Positions 31,753 through 40,466 of a stretch of DNA of 64,000 nucleotides are shown one piece after another. Each line of letters starts with the position of its first letter. Position 1 is the stretch's first letter. The notes under the pieces are model-generated. The model ran no database searches. It was not told where the DNA came from and worked only from the letters and a program-made list of their open reading frames with translations. The DNA is taken from the NCBI RefSeq assembly GCF_900096945.1, contig NZ_FMKA01000012.1:36371-100370 (forward strand). Reading direction: 5' to 3'. The position numbers were made by a program, and so were the translations under genes. Source of the stretch: Anaerobium acetethylicum (GTDB lineage Bacteria; Bacillota; Clostridia; Lachnospirales; Lachnospiraceae).

Positions 31753-32808
31753 ATGAAAAAAAACAGTGAAGTTACATACAGGGAAATATACAAACAGCCA
31801 GAGGCATTCCAGTCGATCAATGATACGCTGGAAGAGATCTATGCAGTGCTGGACCAGGTTTTCAACAGCGGGGAAACCTATGACGAGCTCATTTTTACAG
31901 GATGCGGAACATCCCTCTATCTGGCACAGACTGCAGCACATGTATTTTCAAGCTATAACAATACGGCAGCAAAAGCAGTACCGTGCTCCGAATTATATTT
32001 ATTCCCGGAAACATTTGTAAGCGGAAGAAAAGTACTCGTACTTCCAATCACAAGAAAAAGCTACACGACCGAAGTGCGCATGGCAATCGATAAAGTGCGC
32101 TCCTTCCCGGATGTGAAGACCCTGGCAATCACCTGCGATCAGGACAGCTCCCTTTACAACGATTACATGATACTGTCTCCCAATGCCGATGAAAAAAGCG
32201 TCATCATGACAGGTTCCTTTACCAGCATGGTATATCTTTCCGTGATACTCGCCATGTATGCAGGCGGCGAAAAGAAACAGATTGAAGCAATGGGAGATTA
32301 CAAACAGGCAGCAGAAGATCTTCTGAAGAAGATGGATGCCCTTGCAAAGGCAATCGTATCGGAACACGAAAACCTGAATCTCTTCATTACTCTCGGACAG
32401 GGCGTATACTACGGAGTTGCAAATGAATGCATGAACAAGATGAAGGAAATGGGCCTGACCAATTCAGAAGCATACTATTCGCTGGAATACAGGCATGGAC
32501 CAATGAGCCTGGTAGATGAAAACACATTGATCCTCTCCCTGTGCCATTCAAAAGCAAAAGAGATGGAGGCCGGAATCATCAGGGAAATGAAGAGCTATGG
32601 CGCAGTTACGGCTGCCATCGGCGAGGGCGTTTCCGAAGCGGTTTCCGAAGCAGACTATAAGCTGGATCTTGAATACGGATATAACGATGACCAGTATGCG
32701 GCATTGATCGGGTTTATCGGCCAGTTCATCGGCTACTATATTGCGGAGAAAAAAGGGCTTGATGCTGACAGCCCAAGACATCTTACACAGGCTATCGTGC
32801 TGAAATAA
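31753..32808 (+). CDS. Double-SIS sugar-phosphate isomerase/deaminase, AgaS-like
   Basis: A 351-residue cytoplasmic protein with two SIS domains: the first with ELIFTGCGTSLYLAQ, the second with NLFITLGQGVYYGVANECMNKMKEM and the conserved EYRHGPMSLV loop. The fold is that of GlmS isomerase domains, AgaS deaminase and FrlB-type deglycases. Next to a tagatose-bisphosphate-type aldolase and in a glycosaminoglycan locus, conversion of galactosamine-6-phosphate to tagatose-6-phosphate is the most attractive role, but a FrlB-like role is possible. A palindromic repeat follows. Confidence 0.85.
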   Translation: MKKNSEVTYREIYKQPEAFQSINDTLEEIYAVLDQVFNSGETYDELIFTGCGTSLYLAQTAAHVFSSYNNTAAKAVPCSELYLFPETFVSGRKVLVLPITRKSYTTEVRMAIDKVRSFPDVKTLAITCDQDSSLYNDYMILSPNADEKSVIMTGSFTSMVYLSVILAMYAGGEKKQIEAMGDYKQAAEDLLKKMDALAKAIVSEHENLNLFITLGQGVYYGVANECMNKMKEMGLTNSEAYYSLEYRHGPMSLVDENTLILSLCHSKAKEMEAGIIREMKSYGAVTAAIGEGVSEAVSEADYKLDLEYGYNDDQYAALIGFIGQFIGYYIAEKKGLDADSPRHLTQAIVLK

Positions 32809-32824
32809 TTGATACCTAATAATT

Positions 32825-32866
32825 GGTACCTGACACCATAAACAAAATTTAATGGTGTCAGGTACC
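32825..32866 (+). repeat. 42-bp palindromic GGTACC repeat
   Basis: Full unit with core ATAAACAAAATTTAAT, in the 76-bp gap between the SIS isomerase and FucI-like genes. An ATG inside its 3' arm opens a frame into the next gene, but the real ribosome binding site lies after the repeat. Confidence 0.96.
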
Positions 32867-32884
32867 AGGAAAGAAGGAGCAGAT

Positions 32885-34237
32885 ATGAGAGAAGGGCTTA
32901 ATCTTGGTTTTGTAACGACGCTTTCCGGAAGGTGGCCACGGGAGCTTCCAGAAAAGCGGATGAAGGAATATGGAGAATGGATTGAAAAAGAACTGCCTGA
33001 TATCAATGTCATAAAGACGGAGCTCCTTGTGGATTCGCCTCAGGCAGCCGGGGATGCAGCCCGCAGACTAAAGGAAAAATCTGTAGATATGATTGTTATG
33101 CTGTATGGCGCATTCACGGGAGATGACATTCCGACAATTCTTGCTGAAAATCTGGAGGTGCCGATCCTGCTTTGGGCACCCAATGAACCTGAATTCCATA
33201 AGGATGACAGGCTTTATGCGAATGCATTGGTAGCACTGACCATGAATTCCGCTTCCCTAAAAAAACTCGGGTATGTCTGCCATCCGGTATATGGAAGTAA
33301 AGAAAAGGAAGACATCGCAGCCAGGGTAATAAACCTGATCAAAGCCTATGATACCGTCAAGAAACTGAAAGGAACCGTCCTCGGACTCTTCGGTTACCGT
33401 CCGACGGCATTCTATAACTCGAGCTTTAGCGAGAGCCTTATCCGGAAGACTTTCGGAATCAGGATGGAGGAAACTGATCTGAAGGTAGTATTCGATGAAA
33501 TGGAGAGGATACCGGAAGAATCCTGCAAGGCAGATATGGCTGGAATGGAATCGGCATATGATGTATCCAGGCTTCCTGATGGACATCTGGAAAACCATTC
33601 GAAGCTTTATCTTTCTCTGAAGAAGCTGATGAAGGACCAGAAATATGATTTTGCAAGTATCAAATGCTGGCCGGAAATGGGCAGTCTTCATACGACACCT
33701 TGTGCGGTGCTGGGTAGACTTGCTGATGAAGGCGTGAATATCGGATGCGAAGGCGACATAGATGCCGAACTGGCGCAGATTGTGCAGCATTATCTGACCG
33801 GCCGTCCGACATTTATTACAGATATGATAAATATCGATGAAGAAAAGAATGTCATGACATTCTGGCATTGCGGTAATGCGGCGGCTTCTTTGAGGAATCC
33901 TAAATACAAATTTACGATAGAAAATCATCCGTTGGCAGGCCAGGGAACGGCATTCTATGGTGCACTGAAAGAAGGAAAAGTCACAATCGCGAGATTCTGC
34001 AATATCGACGATCAGTACAAACTGTTCCTGCTCAGAGGCGAGGCCATGGACATGGACCGTTATACGAAGGGCGTTATGGCTAATATCAAGGTCTCATCTC
34101 CGGTCAGAAGCATTGTGGAAAATATTCTTGAAGAAGGAATTCCGCACCACTATAGCATTGTATGGGATGATGTGGCGGATCAGATGATTGAAGTCTGCAG
34201 AATGCTGGGAATTAAGGTGGTAGAAATTGGTACATGA
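32885..34237 (+). CDS. L-fucose/L-arabinose isomerase-like protein
   Basis: A 450-residue member of the FucI/AraA fold. Start ATG 32885 (MREGLNLGFVTTLSGRWP) has GAAGGAG 6 bp upstream. The C-terminal half shows the family pattern with catalytic acids: IKCWPEMGSLHTTPCAVL, then NIGCEGDIDAELAQ and an LTGRPTFITDM strand. Aldose-ketose isomerisation of a free sugar is expected; Firmicutes sulfoquinovose isomerases belong to this broad superfamily, so that remains an alternative. The protein ends EIGT, the last codons being GGT ACA, close to but not inside a GGTACC unit. A terminator lies downstream. Confidence 0.85.
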   Translation: MREGLNLGFVTTLSGRWPRELPEKRMKEYGEWIEKELPDINVIKTELLVDSPQAAGDAARRLKEKSVDMIVMLYGAFTGDDIPTILAENLEVPILLWAPNEPEFHKDDRLYANALVALTMNSASLKKLGYVCHPVYGSKEKEDIAARVINLIKAYDTVKKLKGTVLGLFGYRPTAFYNSSFSESLIRKTFGIRMEETDLKVVFDEMERIPEESCKADMAGMESAYDVSRLPDGHLENHSKLYLSLKKLMKDQKYDFASIKCWPEMGSLHTTPCAVLGRLADEGVNIGCEGDIDAELAQIVQHYLTGRPTFITDMINIDEEKNVMTFWHCGNAAASLRNPKYKFTIENHPLAGQGTAFYGALKEGKVTIARFCNIDDQYKLFLLRGEAMDMDRYTKGVMANIKVSSPVRSIVENILEEGIPHHYSIVWDDVADQMIEVCRMLGIKVVEIGT

Positions 34238-34263
34238 ATTCGGTACCAATTCGTCACCAATAC

Positions 34264-34334
34264 AGTACCTGACACCATAAACATTATTTAATGGTGTCAG
34301 GTACCATAAAGAGAATTTAATGGTGTCAGGTACC
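34264..34334 (+). repeat. GGTACC palindromic repeat plus extra 3' arm
   Basis: Full unit at 34264-34305 with core ATAAACATTATTTAAT (first G changed to A) and another TTTAATGGTGTCAGGTACC arm to 34334, followed by GGTACCATAAACATA fragments. Confidence 0.92.
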
Positions 34335-34384
34335 AAAAATAAGGTACCATAAACATAGGTACCATAAACATAAACACCATAAAT

Positions 34385-34431
34385 ACCGCTTGTTTTCAAC
34401 CTCACAGGAAGAAAAGCAAGCGGTGTTTTTT
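34385..34431 (+). terminator. Intrinsic terminator after the FucI-like gene
   Basis: Stem ACCGCTTG / CAAGCGGT (34385-34392 with 34417-34424) followed by GTTTTTT. It ends the 30.8-34.2 kb unit. The rest of the gap to 34602 is AT-rich with nothing else seen. Confidence 0.85.
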
Positions 34432-34602
34432 AATTCAAATAATTTTAAATGAATGAAAAAAAGTGAAACATAAATAAAGGTGAAAAATTTTGAAAAGTTA
34501 CAACACAACCACCAAAATCCCTAAACCAAGCGAAAAACTAGTAATAATACATAAAAAACAAAGTTAAAAATTATGACAAAAGATGAAAATAAAAGACACA
34601 TA

Positions 34603-34631
34603 TTGACGCAATTTGAAAAGTTTGATATGAT
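34603..34631 (+). promoter_or_regulatory. Strong sigma-A promoter of the second sugar operon
   Basis: TTGACG at 34603-34608, a 17-bp spacer and TATGAT at 34626-34631. The transcript would start about 15 bp before the AAGGAGGTG ribosome binding site of the next gene. Confidence 0.85.
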
Positions 34632-34654
34632 GTGTTCATGAAGGAGGTGAGCAG

Positions 34655-35578
34655 ATGAAATATGCAACAAGAGTAAATTCTTTTCTGCGAACGGACAAGG
34701 ATTTGAAAAATGCATTATATGAAATTGGACAAATAGATGGAGTAGATTATATCGATCTGAACTATCCGGAACATTTTCAGGAATATACTGCTGACGAAGT
34801 AAAAGAGATGCTGGCAGCGAATGGATTGAAATGCAACGGTATCAATTTAAGGTTCCGGGATAAATTCCTGAACGGCGAATTCGGAAATAAGGACATTGAG
34901 ATTTCAGAAGATGCAGTCCAGCTTTGCAGAGAAGCAGCGGATGTATGTAAGGTGCTTGAAGGAGATCAGATGATTATCTGGCTTGGATTTGACGGATTCG
35001 ACTATTCATTCCAGATCGATTATGTCAAGGTATGGAGCCAGGTGGCAGATTCGTTCCGGAAAGTGTGCGACTATACAGATCTGCCGGTAAGCATTGAATA
35101 CAAGCCTTATGAAGAGAGGGTCCACTGTCTGATTGACAGCTTTGGAACGGCGATGCTGATGGTCGAAGATATCAGCAGAGATAACCTTGGTGTGACACTT
35201 GATTTCTGCCATATGCTCATGAAAAAAGAGAATCCGGCATTCGCAGTGTCGTGGCTTCTGGAACGCAACAAACTTTTCAACATGCATATGAATGATGGTG
35301 AAGGTTCCACCGATGACGGCCTGATGGTCGGGACGGTGAATCTCTGGAAGACAATAGAAGTGTTCTATTACCTGATGAAATATGATTTCCAGGGTGCAAT
35401 CTATTTTGACACGTTTCCGAAACGGGAAGGCGCAGTCGAAGAGTGCACGGCAAATATCAGAATGTGTCATAAAATTGAAGAAATAATTGAAAATTATGGA
35501 ATCGAAAAGATTGGTCAGATTATACAAAAAAATAATGCAGTTTCTGTAAGTGATATGTTGGTTTCTATGCTAAACTAG
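34655..35578 (+). CDS. Sugar phosphate isomerase/epimerase, xylose-isomerase-like TIM barrel
   Basis: A 307-residue AP-endonuclease-2 / xylose-isomerase-like TIM barrel. Motifs include VDYIDLNYPEHF, LPVSIEYKPYEERVHC, VTLDFCHML and FNMHMNDGEG, in which Glu, Asp and His residues form the usual metal site. It probably isomerises or epimerises a sugar or sugar phosphate taken up by the ribose-type importer that follows. Near-perfect AAGGAGGTG ribosome binding site. Exact substrate unknown. Confidence 0.85.
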   Translation: MKYATRVNSFLRTDKDLKNALYEIGQIDGVDYIDLNYPEHFQEYTADEVKEMLAANGLKCNGINLRFRDKFLNGEFGNKDIEISEDAVQLCREAADVCKVLEGDQMIIWLGFDGFDYSFQIDYVKVWSQVADSFRKVCDYTDLPVSIEYKPYEERVHCLIDSFGTAMLMVEDISRDNLGVTLDFCHMLMKKENPAFAVSWLLERNKLFNMHMNDGEGSTDDGLMVGTVNLWKTIEVFYYLMKYDFQGAIYFDTFPKREGAVEECTANIRMCHKIEEIIENYGIEKIGQIIQKNNAVSVSDMLVSMLN

Positions 35579-35615
35579 TAAAAAGTGACCGGAAAGAAGC
35601 CTCGAAACAATAGCG

Positions 35616-35644
35616 TTGTAGCTTTATTGTAATGATTTTATTAT
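35616..35644 (+). promoter_or_regulatory. Candidate promoter for the ribose-type importer
   Basis: TTGTAG at 35616-35621, 17-bp spacer, TATTAT at 35639-35644, about 28 bp before the binding-protein start. It would give the importer extra transcription within the operon. Confidence 0.55.
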
Positions 35645-35671
35645 AAAAATCCAAGAAAAGAGGAAGAGATT

Positions 35672-36760
35672 ATGAAAAAGAGAATTTTAGCAGCATTATT
35701 AACAGTGGTTATGACAACAGCTTTAGTTACCGGATGTACTTCAACAGAAACAGGTACGACAGACAATGGAACGACGACAGAAGACGCAGCGTTCAATCCG
35801 GATGAAGAGGACGGTATTGAAATCGGCGAACTGAGAAGTGAGCTTGGTGCGATACCGGCAGTCGAAGGAAGCGTAAAGCTTGGTGCAGTAGCAAAAGCCT
35901 TTGAAAATGAATACTGGAGGACGCTGAAAGAAGGATACGGAGTATTCCAGGAAAAGCTTCAGGCACAGGGATATGACGTTACAATAGATGTTACTTCCGC
36001 ACAGGGTGAAGGTGATGAACAGGGACAGCTTTCAGTTGTAAAGGATATGATCAACAAGAAATATAATGCACTCATGTTATCTCCGATTTCTGATGGCAAC
36101 CTGGTACCGGGTGTTGAAGATGCGAAAAAAGCAGGCATTCCTGTAGTAAACGTAAATGACGGACTTATTGCAAATGCAGACGTATTTGTCGGACCGAAGG
36201 CAATTCAGAACGGCGAACTTGCAGCAGAATGGATCGCTGAAAAACTGGGCGGAAAAGGCCAGGTTGCAATCGTAATCGGTATGCCGAAAGCATTTGCAGC
36301 AAGACAGAGAACAGCAGGATTTGAACAGTACATGGAAGCAAACGCAAAAGATATCGAGATCGTAGCGAAACAGAATGCAGACTGGGATCGTTCAAAAGCA
36401 AAAGACCTTGCAGATACATGGATCAAACAGTATCCTGATCTGAAAGCAATCTTCTGCAACAATGACACAATGGCATTAGGCGTTGTAGAAGCAGTAAATG
36501 CATCAGGAAAAGATATTCTCGTAGTCGGCGTTGACGGAATCGGCGAAGCATATGATTCTATCAGAAGCGGCGGAATGGATGCGACTATCGATTCCTTCCC
36601 ATTATACAAAGCGCAGATTGCTGGTGAAGTGACCCTCCGTTTAATGGGCGGCCAGGAAGTTCCAAGAGTAATCTGGACTCCACAGGCACTGATCGACAGC
36701 ACAAATGTTGATCAGGCTGCAGAGGAAATCATCGGCTGGGAAGAAGCAACATTCGAATAG
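35672..36760 (+). CDS. Ribose-type sugar-binding lipoprotein (RbsB family)
   Basis: Periplasmic-binding-protein type I (Peripla_BP_4) lipoprotein of 362 residues. The signal MKKRILAALLTVVMTTALVTGC ends in a lipobox with Cys 22. Two lobes carry family patterns such as MINKKYNALMLSPISDGNLVPGVEDAKKAGIPVVNVND (shown in part) and AIFCNNDTMALGVVEAV. It delivers a pentose or similar sugar to the RbsA/RbsC-like subunits encoded next. A strong hairpin follows the stop codon. Confidence 0.94.
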   Translation: MKKRILAALLTVVMTTALVTGCTSTETGTTDNGTTTEDAAFNPDEEDGIEIGELRSELGAIPAVEGSVKLGAVAKAFENEYWRTLKEGYGVFQEKLQAQGYDVTIDVTSAQGEGDEQGQLSVVKDMINKKYNALMLSPISDGNLVPGVEDAKKAGIPVVNVNDGLIANADVFVGPKAIQNGELAAEWIAEKLGGKGQVAIVIGMPKAFAARQRTAGFEQYMEANAKDIEIVAKQNADWDRSKAKDLADTWIKQYPDLKAIFCNNDTMALGVVEAVNASGKDILVVGVDGIGEAYDSIRSGGMDATIDSFPLYKAQIAGEVTLRLMGGQEVPRVIWTPQALIDSTNVDQAAEEIIGWEEATFE

Positions 36761-36798
36761 AGATAGTGATATAATAAAGACATACTAATATTGAATGA

Positions 36799-36834
36799 GA
36801 CATTAGCTGAAAATATCATTTTTCAGCTAATGTC
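36799..36834 (+). terminator. Intra-operon hairpin after the ribose-type binding-protein gene
   Basis: Perfect 15-bp stem GACATTAGCTGAAAA / TTTTCAGCTAATGTC with a 6-nt loop and no long T-run. It resembles the hairpins after the other two binding-protein genes and could stabilise or attenuate the mRNA. Confidence 0.78.
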
Positions 36835-36854
36835 ATAAGTAAAGGGGATAAATC

Positions 36855-38342
36855 ATGACGACTATGATTCATTTTTCGAAAATCACAAAGCGTTTCCCTG
36901 GAAATACAGCACTGGATAATGTGGATTTTGAAATCAAAAAGGGCGAGGTGCATGCCTTGCTGGGAGAAAATGGAGCGGGAAAATCGACGCTGCTGAACAT
37001 CCTGCACGGAATCTACAGCCAGTATGAAGGCGACATTGAAATTGAAGATGCTAAGGTCAGCTTTAAAAATGCAAATGATGCAATCGAATTCGGGATTGCA
37101 AAAGTGCATCAGGAGGTCAATCTTGTAACGGATCTTACCGTCGGACAGAATATCGCACTGGGATACGAACCAAAAAAGGGTCTGCTTGTCGACTACGGCG
37201 CAATGTACAAAAAAACGGATGCGATTTTAGAAAGGCTTGGCTGCAGGTTCAAAAGCAGCGACAGGATAAACTCTCTCAGCGTGGGCGAAATGCAGATGAT
37301 CCTGATCGCAAAGGCACTGTTTCACAATGCCAGAATCATTTCGTTTGACGAACCTACGTCTGCGCTTGCCGACAAGGAAGTGGACAGGCTGCTTGAAATC
37401 ATCAAAGAGCTGCAGGCCCAGGGCATTACGATCCTGTACATCACCCACAGGCTGGATGAAGTCTTCAGAATCGCGGACAGGGCAAGCATCCTGAGGGATG
37501 GCAAGTATATATGCACGGTAGATATCAAGGATATCACAAAAGAACAGCTGATCAGGAACATGGTCGGCAGGGATGTGTCTGCATTTGCGGTCAGAAACAA
37601 GCCGCTGTGCGCAACAAAAGAGGTTGCACTTGAAGTGACGAATCTGGAATCGAAGGGCGTTTTCCACAACATCAGTTTCAAGGTGCACAAAGGTGAAATT
37701 CTTTCCTTTGCAGGGCTCGTTGGCGCAAAACGTACGGACGTTGTAAGGGCTATATTCGGAGCGGATCCTATAACCGGAGGCCAGATCAAGGTCAAAGGAA
37801 AAGAAGTTGTGATAAAATCGCCAAAAGAGGCGCTTTCCTATGGAATCGCACTGATTCCTGAAAACAGGAAGACACAGGGATTCGTAAAGGATTTTTCAAA
37901 TGCGCAGAACATGGCGCTGGCATCAATGGACAAATTCACCAGCGGCGCCTTTGTCAACACAGGAAAAATCAAGGATAACTGCGAATACTATATTGAGCAG
38001 ATGCGCCTTCATCCGGCTGATCCCGAATATCTGACGAACAGCCTGAGTGGAGGAAATGCACAAAAAGTAATCATTGCAAAATGGATGACGACAAACCCCG
38101 ACATCATCATTTTTGATGAGCCTACAAAGGGAATCGATGTCGGCGCAAAAGCGGAGATATACAGGCTGATGGAAGAAATGGCTGCCGACGGAAAGGCAAT
38201 CATCATGGTTTCCTCGGAAATGCCGGAAGTAATCGGTATGAGCGACCGTGTCATCATTATGCGTGAAGGACGTATGACAGGCGAGCTTAGCAGAAGCGAG
38301 CTGAATGAAGAAAGTATTTTGCAATTTGCAATGGAGGGATAG
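36855..38342 (+). CDS. Ribose-type sugar ABC transporter ATPase (RbsA/MglA family)
   Basis: Tandem ATP-binding protein of 495 residues. The first half has Walker A LLGENGAGKST, signature NSLSVGEMQ and Walker B IISFDEPTSALAD. The second half has a degenerate Walker A (GLVGAKRTDVV), signature NSLSGGNAQK and IIIFDEPTKGIDVGAK, as is usual in this family. It energises uptake with the permease encoded one base after its stop. GGGG ribosome binding site just before the ATG. Confidence 0.96.
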   Translation: MTTMIHFSKITKRFPGNTALDNVDFEIKKGEVHALLGENGAGKSTLLNILHGIYSQYEGDIEIEDAKVSFKNANDAIEFGIAKVHQEVNLVTDLTVGQNIALGYEPKKGLLVDYGAMYKKTDAILERLGCRFKSSDRINSLSVGEMQMILIAKALFHNARIISFDEPTSALADKEVDRLLEIIKELQAQGITILYITHRLDEVFRIADRASILRDGKYICTVDIKDITKEQLIRNMVGRDVSAFAVRNKPLCATKEVALEVTNLESKGVFHNISFKVHKGEILSFAGLVGAKRTDVVRAIFGADPITGGQIKVKGKEVVIKSPKEALSYGIALIPENRKTQGFVKDFSNAQNMALASMDKFTSGAFVNTGKIKDNCEYYIEQMRLHPADPEYLTNSLSGGNAQKVIIAKWMTTNPDIIIFDEPTKGIDVGAKAEIYRLMEEMAADGKAIIMVSSEMPEVIGMSDRVIIMREGRMTGELSRSELNEESILQFAMEG

Positions 38343-38343
38343 C

Positions 38344-39306
38344 ATGAAAAACATATGGAAAAGATTCTCGAGGGAATTGGGAATCATTATCGCATTGATT
38401 CTTTTGATGGCCATTTTTGGTATTATTGAACCTTTATATCTGACACCTACAAATCTTATGGATATCGTCGACCAGACAGTAATTAACGGCCTGCTTGCCG
38501 TCGGCATCACCCTGGTCATCATAACGGGAGGCATTGACCTGACAGTAGGCTCCACAATGGCCATAGTCATTGTAGCAATCGGAAAACTCCTCGTAAGCGG
38601 ACTCCATCCGTGGGCTGCTGTTCTTCTCGGCATCCTGTTTGGATTCGTACTTGGTGCTTTAAACGGATTCCTGATTGCGAAGATGCATCTGCAGCCGTTC
38701 ATTGCTACAATGGGTATGATGAGCGTCTACAGGGGAATTGCGTATCTTGTAACAGGCGGATGGCCGGTGCTGAATATCCCGCAGAGCTTCAGAACTATGA
38801 TGGATGGAGATATCCTGGGGTCGGTCCCATCTTCCGTAATCATCCTTCTGATCGTATCAGCTGTCGGTTATGTGCTGCTCAAGCATACAAAGTTCGGTAC
38901 TTATTTATATTCCATGGGAAGCAATGAAGAAGCGACAAGACTGTCTGGTGTAAATGTCGATTATAATAAAATAATGGCATATGGGCTCTGCGGAGTTGCA
39001 ACAGCGCTGGCGGGAATGGTCATGCTTGCTAAACTGGGCACTGGAGAACCGGCGGCCGGACAGGGATACGAACTGAATGCAATCGCGGCGGCAGCTGTTG
39101 GTGGAACAAGCCTTTCGGGCGGTAAAGGAAGCATCTTTGGCACATTCTTTGGAGCAATTCTGCTGCAGGCATTAAAGATCGGGCTTGTCGTCTGCGGAGT
39201 AGACACATTCTGGCAGTATATTGCAACGGGCGTCATCATTATAGCAGCGGTTTACCTGGATATCATTCAGGGGCAGATTAAGAACTGGAAATTAAAAAGG
39301 CAATAG
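38344..39306 (+). CDS. Ribose-type sugar ABC transporter permease (RbsC family)
   Basis: Hydrophobic 320-residue permease. The start ATG 38344 (MKNIWKRFSRELG) has GGAGGG inside the end of the ATPase gene; an in-frame ATG at 38305 lies inside that gene and is less likely. Family motifs: GGIDLTVGSTMA and the C-terminal GGTSLSGGKGSIFGTFFGAILL. Its last codons run into a 12-bp tandem repeat that separates it from the kinase gene. Confidence 0.95.
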   Translation: MKNIWKRFSRELGIIIALILLMAIFGIIEPLYLTPTNLMDIVDQTVINGLLAVGITLVIITGGIDLTVGSTMAIVIVAIGKLLVSGLHPWAAVLLGILFGFVLGALNGFLIAKMHLQPFIATMGMMSVYRGIAYLVTGGWPVLNIPQSFRTMMDGDILGSVPSSVIILLIVSAVGYVLLKHTKFGTYLYSMGSNEEATRLSGVNVDYNKIMAYGLCGVATALAGMVMLAKLGTGEPAAGQGYELNAIAAAAVGGTSLSGGKGSIFGTFFGAILLQALKIGLVVCGVDTFWQYIATGVIIIAAVYLDIIQGQIKNWKLKRQ

Positions 39307-39396
39307 GAAAAGCGATAGGAAAAGCGATAGGAAAAGCGATAGGAAAAGCAATGGGAAAGCAATAGGAAAAGCAATAAGAAAAGCAATAAGAAAAGC
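39302..39396 (+). repeat. 12-bp tandem repeat before the ribokinase-like gene
   Basis: Eight near-identical units (A/G)ATAGGAAAAGC (one unit 11 bp) fill nearly the whole gap between permease and kinase genes. Each unit contains an AGGAAAAG stretch resembling a weak ribosome binding site. Confidence 0.95.
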
Positions 39397-39407
39397 AGGT
39401 GCATGAT

Positions 39408-40310
39408 ATGGCGGATGGATATATTTCAGTAGTAGGAAGTTTGAATTATGATATATTGATGAAGCAGGAAAGGCTTCCGATGCAGGGTGAGACCTATACC
39501 GCCGACAGCGTTTCGTACGAAGGCGGCGGAAAGGGAGCAAACCAGGCTGTGCAGTGTGCAAAGCTTGGTGTGCCCACCTATATGATCGGAAAAGTAGGGT
39601 CTGACAATTTTGGAGATATACTTCTGGAAAAGCTTGATGGATACGGCGTGCACACGGATTATGTCGGAAGAAGCAGCCTGAATACAGGGCTTGGGATCGT
39701 TCACGTATTAAATGACGGGGCAGTCTACGCATCAATTATAACGGGTGCCAATTTTGACATGACCCAGGAAGATATCAGGCAGATGGAAGATATCATTTTC
39801 AACAGCAGGATCATCATTCTGCAGATGGAGATTCCCGTTGGTATCGTGGAAATGATCATTAAAAAAGCCCGGGAACATGGGGTATATGTGATATTGAATG
39901 CCGCCCCGGCAAAGGAAATCAGTAAGGAAGCCCTTCAGAGGGTGGATTGCCTTGTGGTGAATGAAACAGAAGCATCTTTCTATGCAGGTGAAGAAATAAA
40001 GGATGCCGAGACAGCCAGACAGCATGCGCATAAGCTGACAGAGCTCACGAATGGGACAGTCATCATAACACTTGGAAAAAATGGAAGCATCCTCTGCGAT
40101 GGAAACAGCTGCACGTTTATACCATCCGTAAAAGTGGATGCCATCGAGACGACAGGTGCAGGCGACTCCTACATCGGTGCATTTGCATACGGAAAATATA
40201 ATGGGAAGAGCGATGAAGAAGCCTGCAGATTCGCAGCAAGAATTGCAGCCGTGACAGTAACGAAAATCGGAGCGCAAGGGGCAATGCCATATCTGGAAGA
40301 AATAGAGTAG
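39408..40310 (+). CDS. PfkB-family sugar kinase, ribokinase-like
   Basis: A 300-residue kinase with signature 1 near GGGKGANQAVQCAKLG and signature 2 TTGAGDSYIGAFAYG, whose Asp is the catalytic base. VGSLNYDI at the start is typical of ribokinases. It phosphorylates the sugar brought in by the RbsABC-like importer. The start is ATG 39408 with GCAGG about 8 bp upstream; a GTG at 39399 is an alternative. The 12-bp repeat tract ends within its ribosome binding region, which may tune expression. Confidence 0.92.
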   Translation: MADGYISVVGSLNYDILMKQERLPMQGETYTADSVSYEGGGKGANQAVQCAKLGVPTYMIGKVGSDNFGDILLEKLDGYGVHTDYVGRSSLNTGLGIVHVLNDGAVYASIITGANFDMTQEDIRQMEDIIFNSRIIILQMEIPVGIVEMIIKKAREHGVYVILNAAPAKEISKEALQRVDCLVVNETEASFYAGEEIKDAETARQHAHKLTELTNGTVIITLGKNGSILCDGNSCTFIPSVKVDAIETTGAGDSYIGAFAYGKYNGKSDEEACRFAARIAAVTVTKIGAQGAMPYLEEIE

Positions 40311-40336
40311 CGAAAGCCTTTGTTCCCCTTTGTAAC

Positions 40337-40365
40337 TTGAATTTATCTGTAAAAATCAGTATAAT
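40337..40365 (+). promoter_or_regulatory. Promoter of the DeoR regulator gene
   Basis: TTGAAT at 40337-40342, 17-bp spacer and TATAAT at 40360-40365. It gives the regulator independent transcription, about 100 bp before its start. Confidence 0.75.
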
Positions 40366-40466
40366 GATAGGAAATAGGATGGTTGTTCAGTTATCCGGTG
40401 CTGAAAAGTGCATTATACTGAACGGTTAAGCAATGGGGTATACAAAAAGGAATAGAGGTGAAAAAA

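Noticed and set aside
32852..32884. An upstream start for the FucI-like gene inside the GGTACC repeat
   Set aside because: The extra residues (MVSGTRKEGAD) come from the repeat arm, while a proper GAAGGAG site precedes the ATG at 32885.
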